Part shown: positions 58,261 to 64,000 of the stretch, one piece after another
Position numbering within the stretch: the stretch's first letter is position 1
Layout: every line of letters starts with the position of its first letter
NCBI GenBank assembly: GCA_003254925.1
Contig: QANZ01048681.1
Location: 78,062-142,061 of the forward strand
DNA: 64,000 nt
From: Chamaecrista fasciculata
Lineage: Eukaryota; Streptophyta; Magnoliopsida; Fabales; Fabaceae
Direction of reading: 5' to 3'
Translations under genes and position numbers: made by a program
Notes under the pieces: model-generated
Seen by the model: the letters and a program-made list of their open reading frames with translations, nothing else
Told to the model about the DNA's origin: nothing
Databases searched by the model: none

Positions 58261-59480
58261 TAAGTTTATATTATCTTCTATTGATTTTGTAGATCAGATT
58301 TCAATCTCAAAGATATCTCAAATCAAGAAGATTCAATTTCAAGATCTCCAAAATCAAGAGATATTTTCGTGGAGCACAAGACTTGCCCAAAACTCAAGAG
58401 ATATCTATGTGGAGCACAAGTCTTGCCCAAGACTTAAGCGCAGATTCTCAGTTTTGAATTTTAAAATCAGATTTTGTAATCTTTTCAGTTGTGGGGACTC
58501 TATAGCTCGAATTAGGAAGGTTGAGAAGGGTATGAGGGTTAGAGAAACATTATAAATACCCCTCTCTAGTTAGTGAAAAGGGGGATCCAATCTCGGAATA
58601 TCTCTCTCCTCTTCTCTCAAGGCCCTGTACGGCTAATTCTTTTCTCTTGGCTTAGGGTTAATTCTGATTGGATGTTTCAACACTTGTGAGATCATGTTTT
58701 TATTTTCCTTCATTGTTTTATAATATTTTTGTTTCTCCTACTCTTCTTGTTTTAATTGTTTTCAAGTTGAACATTCAACTAAGAGCTCGGTTGTCTAATT
58801 GATTTGTAAACATAACGCTAGATGTTCTTATTGATTTGTAATTAGTAAGTTCATCACTAAGTATTAACTAAGATGTACCATGTTAGGGAGAAGAAAATCT
58901 AAACAAGTAATTTTGTAAATTAATTGTTTAGGGTTAATATCTTTCGGGTCTTAGTTCTGTTACCTTAGATTGAATTGTCGATTGTGTCGGATTTGTCTAG
59001 TTAATAAGTGGTTAAATTGGGTATGTTATCCTTTAATCAACTTTTAAGAAAGAGTGATTTCACCGTGTGATTTCGTTAACCTATTTTATGATTGATGAAT
59101 TAATATTTTGGAATCGATGATCAAGTGTGAGACTCCATGAAGATTAACCTTAGTCAAGCCCTCATCCTATCGGTAACTTTTATCGTTGTTTTATTTACTT
59201 ATTATTTTATATCACAATTTATATTTTGTTTTCTGTTTCCTTTAGATTTGGTTGATAAACTTTAGACAATGCTAGTCTCTGTGGATCGACCCTGTTCTTA
59301 CCCTTACTATAATTTATTATTTTAGTGTGTAGAATCAGGTTAATTATTATTTCAGTTAGGTCCTTTTTCTGTTACATTTCAGTTTCAGTTCAGTTATTAC
59401 TTTAATGTTAGTTCTGAAACCTTCTTGTACTAGAGTTATAAATAACTCCTTTTCAATTCAATAAGTATCTCCACTAGGAT
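58261..59480 (+). mobile_element. Probable LTR-retrotransposon remnant (LTR-like DNA)
   Basis: The stretch reads as LTR body and leader: 'cattataaatacccctctct' (TATA-like) near 58550, and 'tctctgtggatcgaccctgt' near 59276, a phrase typical near the end of Gypsy-type LTRs. From 59350 on, 'ttctgttacatttcagtt' and 'agttataaataactcctttt' look like a second, Copia-type LTR piece. Boundaries and target duplication not found; a fossil. Confidence 0.45.
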
Positions 59481-60060
59481 GTTTGCCTTTATTTTCCTAA
59501 AATTAATGGATACAATTAGAGGTGGGGGAAATGAGCTCGAGTTCATACGATCATATTAGTTAATAACAATATGAATTTTGATTATAAAAGAAACATATTG
59601 AGTATTAAATTAATAAATTATATATAAATCTTTTACAGTATAACTTTTGTAATTGATTTGTTGGAATTTATTCGCAATTGGTTTTTATAACTTTCACTTG
59701 TTAGTTATGTTGAAAATATTATTGTTTTCAAAAAAAGAGCTGTTATTTTTTTTTGGGTGAATACAAGGGGCCGAAGCCCAACAAAAAGAGTATATATGTA
59801 GATCAATTGATTATGGTTTAATCTAATTATCTGATTTTAAACATATATATATTTTTTAAGACAATTTTGTTTCAGACACTCAATGTAGGTATCTCTTCAA
59901 ACAAAAATTTAAAACATGAGTTTACTACGTGGTGAAAGACTAACATCTTTACTAGACTTAATTCTCATTGGTAGGATTAATCTAATTTAACAAAGAGTTT
60001 TGGCTTAAAACTTTAGAAGTTGCATTAAATACTTGATAGGATAATTAACTTTCTGTAATA
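59481..60060. other. AT-rich intergenic DNA, no gene seen
   Basis: Nothing recognisable. Confidence 0.5.
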
Positions 60061-60430
60061 AGTACTCTTTTGGTCCTCAAATTTTATATCAATTGTCAAT
60101 TTCGTTTCTAATCTCTTTTTTTCGATCAATTTCGTCTCTAATATTTTATATTTTGATCAATTTTATTATTTACTCTTATTTTAACTAAATATTAATGACA
60201 TAATCTACGTGAGTAATAACATGTGATACAAAATTAATAGAAAAACAAACTTAAATCTTAATTTAAATTAAAAAATAAAATGAAGTTTGTCATTAATTTA
60301 TTAAAAAAAGTTAGTCAAAGAATAAAATTGATAAAAATATAATAAATGAAAATGAAATTGATCGCAAAAAGATATTGAAGACGAAATTAACGATTAGTGT
60401 AAAATTTAAAAATTAAAAAGTTACTTTTAC
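60061..60430. mobile_element. Foldback MITE, family C, copy 2
   Basis: The left arm 'aattttatatcaattgtcaa' pairs with the right-arm inverse 'gattagtgtaaaattt'. Shared phrases with 52684 and 61841 include 'ttttgatcaattttatta' and 'gaagacgaaattaacg'. Confidence 0.7.
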
Positions 60431-61840
60431 CTTAACTTTTCCGTCTTTATTGTCCTATTGGGCTATAATGATCGATACTAATTTTTATCTACACAAAATA
60501 GGTGAGAACTAGGCTACTAGCCATAATTCATATCTATTAGCTGAATAAGCGTAAACTATGAATGTCTAAGATAAAGATTTTTGTAAAGTTTAAAAATAGA
60601 TAAAAATATAAAAAGAGAAACTATATCTCTCATTTACGTGATTATTTTACACATAACATGTTATCTATTTTACTTTATACCTTTAAAAATATCATAAACT
60701 TTACACAAGTATTTACTTCTAAGAATCATATCCTAATCCGAATAAACACATATATAATTATCAAGGAATCCTGATTCAACCGTAGCAGTCTTCGTTTTCT
60801 TTTTAAATGCATGGTAAAAGTAAAAAAGTGTGGAAGTGGCAATCTTCAAAATAAAATTCTAAATGTTTCTCAAAAGAGAAACGAATACAAAAAGGAAGAA
60901 AAGTATATTTAGAGAAGAAAAATGTGAATGAAAAATAGGATTTGCTTTTGAAATTTGTCGTGATTTGTGAGAGTTATTTATATTTTCTCTTTTTTATAAT
61001 TGATTATAAAAAATATATATTTAATATTCGCTCTCTATTATAATTAATTATATTCAATCGACATTCCTTTCTATAAGTGCATTTTAATTTATAAGAATTT
61101 ATTTCATGAATGTTCTTACATATTCAATCGACATCGTTAATTGAATCACAATTGAAAGGATTTTGTTACTCTTCTAATCTCCATTCATATCCATTATTTA
61201 AAAAGTTCATAGCCATTTCTTACCATACCTTACCAACTTGGTATTAATATTGAATAGTAAAGATAAATATTATTTTTTTAAAGAAAATAAACTTAATTAT
61301 ATGTAAATTTTGCGCTATACATTATATATATAAATAAATTAGATGCATGGACTTTTTTCCCCAAGGATTAAGTATTTATTTAATTATTCCTAAATAAAAT
61401 TACTCCTAAAAATTTTTCCATAGCCAGATGTGACAGTTTTGTTTCTTTTTTATATATAAAAAACCTGAAATCTGAAATTGACAAGTGCTCACATCATTAA
61501 AATATATATTATATTAATTAATCTTAATAATCTTAATATTAAATCAGATAAATTTAAAAAAAATTAAAATTTAAAGTTGAGTGACATCATTAAATAAATA
61601 TATATTATATAAAATATATACTATATATATATATATATTAAATTAAATATTAATTATATTAAAATTTTTAATTATATAAAAAGTTAAAAACTATATCTAA
61701 AATATTATTATTTTCAGATAATTGTAAAATTAAATTAAAGTGAATAAAAATAAAAATTTATAAAATTTATTCATATTTAAAAATTATCTCAAATATTTCT
61801 ATTTTGATAAAATTTCAAAATTAAATTAAAATTAGGCAAA
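60431..61840. other. AT-rich intergenic DNA, no gene seen
   Basis: No gene or clear element. A (TA)n tract lies at 61622-61638. Confidence 0.55.
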
Positions 61841-62182
61841 AGTATTAATTTCGTCCTCAAATTTTACATCAAACTGTCAATTTTGTCCCCAATCCTTTTT
61901 TGTCGTCTCCAATGTTTCACATTTTTGTCAATTTTATCCTTTAACTAACTTTTTTCAATAAATTAATGACAAATTACATCCTGTTTTTTAATCCGGGTTA
62001 GGATTTGAGTTTATTTTTCTATCAATTTTACATTATATATCATTAGCCACATAGATTTTAGCGACAACATTTGACTAAAGTAAGAGCAAAAGATAAAATT
62101 GCCTAAAATGTGAAACATTGGGGGACAAAATTGTCAGCAAAAAAATATTGAAAACAAAATTGACAGTGTAAAATTTTCATGT
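61841..62182. mobile_element. Foldback MITE, family C, copy 3
   Basis: The left arm (attttacatcaaactgtcaa, cacatttttgtcaattttat) pairs with the right arm (aaaattgcctaaaatgtgaa, aacaaaattgacagtgtaaa). The centre (tttctatcaattttacatta) is nearly the same as in copy 1. Confidence 0.75.
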
Positions 62183-62703
62183 TGGAAAAAATTGAGTTTT
62201 AGTGAACCCAGATGCAGGTACGTTCACATATATACACATATATATAGTCATATCTATAGTTTATCTATACATTAATATATTCAATTGAATATCAAAAAGG
62301 GTATTTTATTAAACTTACAACAATATCTGTCTATCACATCACCTTTCACTTAATTCTTTTTAAAATTTTCTTTTTAAAATTATTATAATTACTCTTTTAT
62401 TTTTAATTATCTTTGATATTTAATAAAATAATAATAATAATAATTTTTTTATTTACATACTAATAAATATTATATTTTTATTATTACAGAAAATTTCTAA
62501 CACTCTTATTAAAAAAATTAACTATATAAATTTTAAAAAAATTCAATCAACATATTAAAATAATTTGATTTCAAATAATGGTTAATGACCAAGGTAATCA
62601 AGATCGAGATCTTGTTAAGAATCAAAAGGGGCACATGATAGATTGGATCAAGGATCGTAAGATAAGAACCAAGATGATGAACACTCATAACTCCCAGATG
62701 AAT

Positions 62704-62935
62704 GGTGGACCAATTATTACAAAACGGTTCACCAAATTGTCTATCCCAAAATTTTAATGACAAACCAGTAGCCTACTTTTTCATATCAGTCCATCGAATT
62801 TCTGGACTAGAGAAGATTGGTCCTTCTTGGTGGACCGAAATGCTACTTCAGTGGACCAATTTGCAACCCCGAAATTCCGGAGGCAAATCGGTAGACTGGT
62901 TTTTTAGTCTGATCCATCGAAGTTATATATATATT
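62704..62935. repeat. Diverged 125-bp tandem duplication
   Basis: ggtggacc starts both units (62704 and 62829). The units then share 'tcaccaaattg / ggaccaatttg', 'cccaaaattt / cccgaaattc' and 'tcagtccatcgaatttc / tctgatccatcgaagtt'. Both lie in one open frame of 85 codons, whose translation repeats a (T/S)PN..SVHRI / TNL..SLIHRS module. No known domain; coding status unlikely but open. Confidence 0.55.
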
Positions 62936-64000
62936 TTACATTTGCAATTTATCATGTAACATATCATTTCATGATATTTTGGGACAACTTTATTTTATTC
63001 ATTAGATGCCAAAATTATCCTATTTTTTCTAAGTAGTAAGTACGATCCCTTTCTTTACTTAAAATATGAGTTCTCTATCTTGGTTCACTCTTGGGATCTT
63101 GTGGCTTAAAAATCTTAACTTCATACAAGAGCAATGACAACTCCAGATTAATGATTTCATCTCTCACACCTAATTTTTTCCATTAAATGCTCTAATACCA
63201 TATATTTTATTCAAAATGGTTAATTTTGGTAATTTCTTATTTTTATTCATTTTAATTTGATTTAATGAAAATAAAAAATAAAAAATTTAAATTTTTAATA
63301 AAATATATTCTAAATTTGGATATATTNAGTGCAGGACAGCCTGGGAGTTTCATCTGCACTGGAAACGTGTCCAGTGCAGATGAATGTTAAAGTTAAATAA
63401 TTTTTTTGAAGAGAAAATTAGTCATGTCTGGCCATCTCTCGAAATAACATTTGCACTTAGTTTTTTTTCGGGATTATTAATATGCAGTCTCCTCTTTGGG
63501 GGAAAAAGTCTAGATGCATGGCATATACTAGGATTCATTATCATCTAGATGGTACGAAATTACTTTTTGAGTTTTTGTCATTGTCTAACATTTTCCACGT
63601 GGCTGCCCCACTCTTTTGTGGCACATAATACCAATGTAGGTCAACTTTGGCGGCTAAATCCTTCCGTGTATTCCCAATTGCCCACACTCTCTCTATTATT
63701 TTTTAGGAATTATTTTTTTTATTTAACCATATTAATTTTTTTGGATGGTTTTAACCATATTTATTGTCATTATCATATTATATATTCACAAAAAAAAAAA
63801 AAATACAGAAGTTTTCAAGATTTTCTGATTTTCTTTTTAAATAGTTGTCTCCATCCACATGCTCTTTGAAAATAGATTTTTTTGCTTAATGTGATTTATT
63901 GATATGTCTATATTATTATTGTATTATATATAGTTTTTCATATCCCATAATTATATATTAAAAATAGGATTTCTCATAAAAAGATAAAAAGTAAAAAGTG
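62936..64000. other. AT-rich intergenic DNA, no gene seen
   Basis: Only short open frames without recognisable similarity. An N at 63327 and a perfect hairpin at 63350-63383 are noted separately. Confidence 0.55.
63350..63383. other. Perfect 14-bp hairpin
   Basis: TCATCTGCACTGGA and its inverse flank the loop AACGTG. It is the only GC-balanced palindrome nearby and begins 23 bases after an N, so it may be the terminus of an element cut at the join. Confidence 0.6.

Noticed and set aside
1-64000. CRISPR array, bacterial operons or phage
   Set aside because: No regularly spaced direct repeats of CRISPR type, no ribosome-binding-site-led gene strings; the introns and transposon types are those of a plant.

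Overview
The window is nuclear DNA of a flowering plant, almost certainly a woody or otherwise transposon-rich eudicot. It is very AT-rich, full of (TA)n tracts and foldback elements, and has spliced genes with GT-AG introns; the two intact genes match eudicot families closely. I cannot name the species. Single N bases and one 739-base N gap show that this is a draft assembly.

Only two host genes look intact, both on the minus strand. The first (18186-19983) is a two-exon MATE/DETOXIFICATION efflux transporter of 551 residues, close to the Arabidopsis DTX48/DTX49 group. The second (24758-29800) is a five-exon SUC4/SUT4-type sucrose-proton symporter of 501 residues; I resolved all its exon junctions by hand. 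They are separate transcription units about 4.8 kb apart, and nothing ties their functions together beyond both being membrane transporters.

The rest is a transposon graveyard. From left to right: the end of a CACTA transposon with its subterminal repeat array (1-895); a broken Copia element (4303-9814) hit by a foldback element and a Helitron; a 2.2-kb solo LTR (14729-16887); a decayed chloroplast trnI-CAU copy (17926-17998); the MATE gene; an (AG)n tract; the SUC4 gene with a Mutator-type MITE in intron 4; and a gene-capturing element 296 bp upstream of the SUC4 start that carries a CYP89A-like cytochrome P450 fragment (30096-31207). After an AT-rich stretch, 38-48 kb holds a dense cluster of cargo-carrying inverted-repeat elements: two copies of one TIR family with different cargo, two of a Mutator-like family, and a 1.37-kb palindrome whose loop is an antisense CIPK kinase fragment. 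The last 14 kb holds short LINE derivatives, a solo LTR with a clean target duplication, three copies of one foldback family, SINE-like repeats and no gene.

The most unusual theme is this set of elements whose long inverted arms enclose pieces of host genes (P450, CIPK and unidentified GC-rich exons). If read through, they would fold into long hairpin RNAs matching host gene families. Whether any is transcribed cannot be told from sequence alone.
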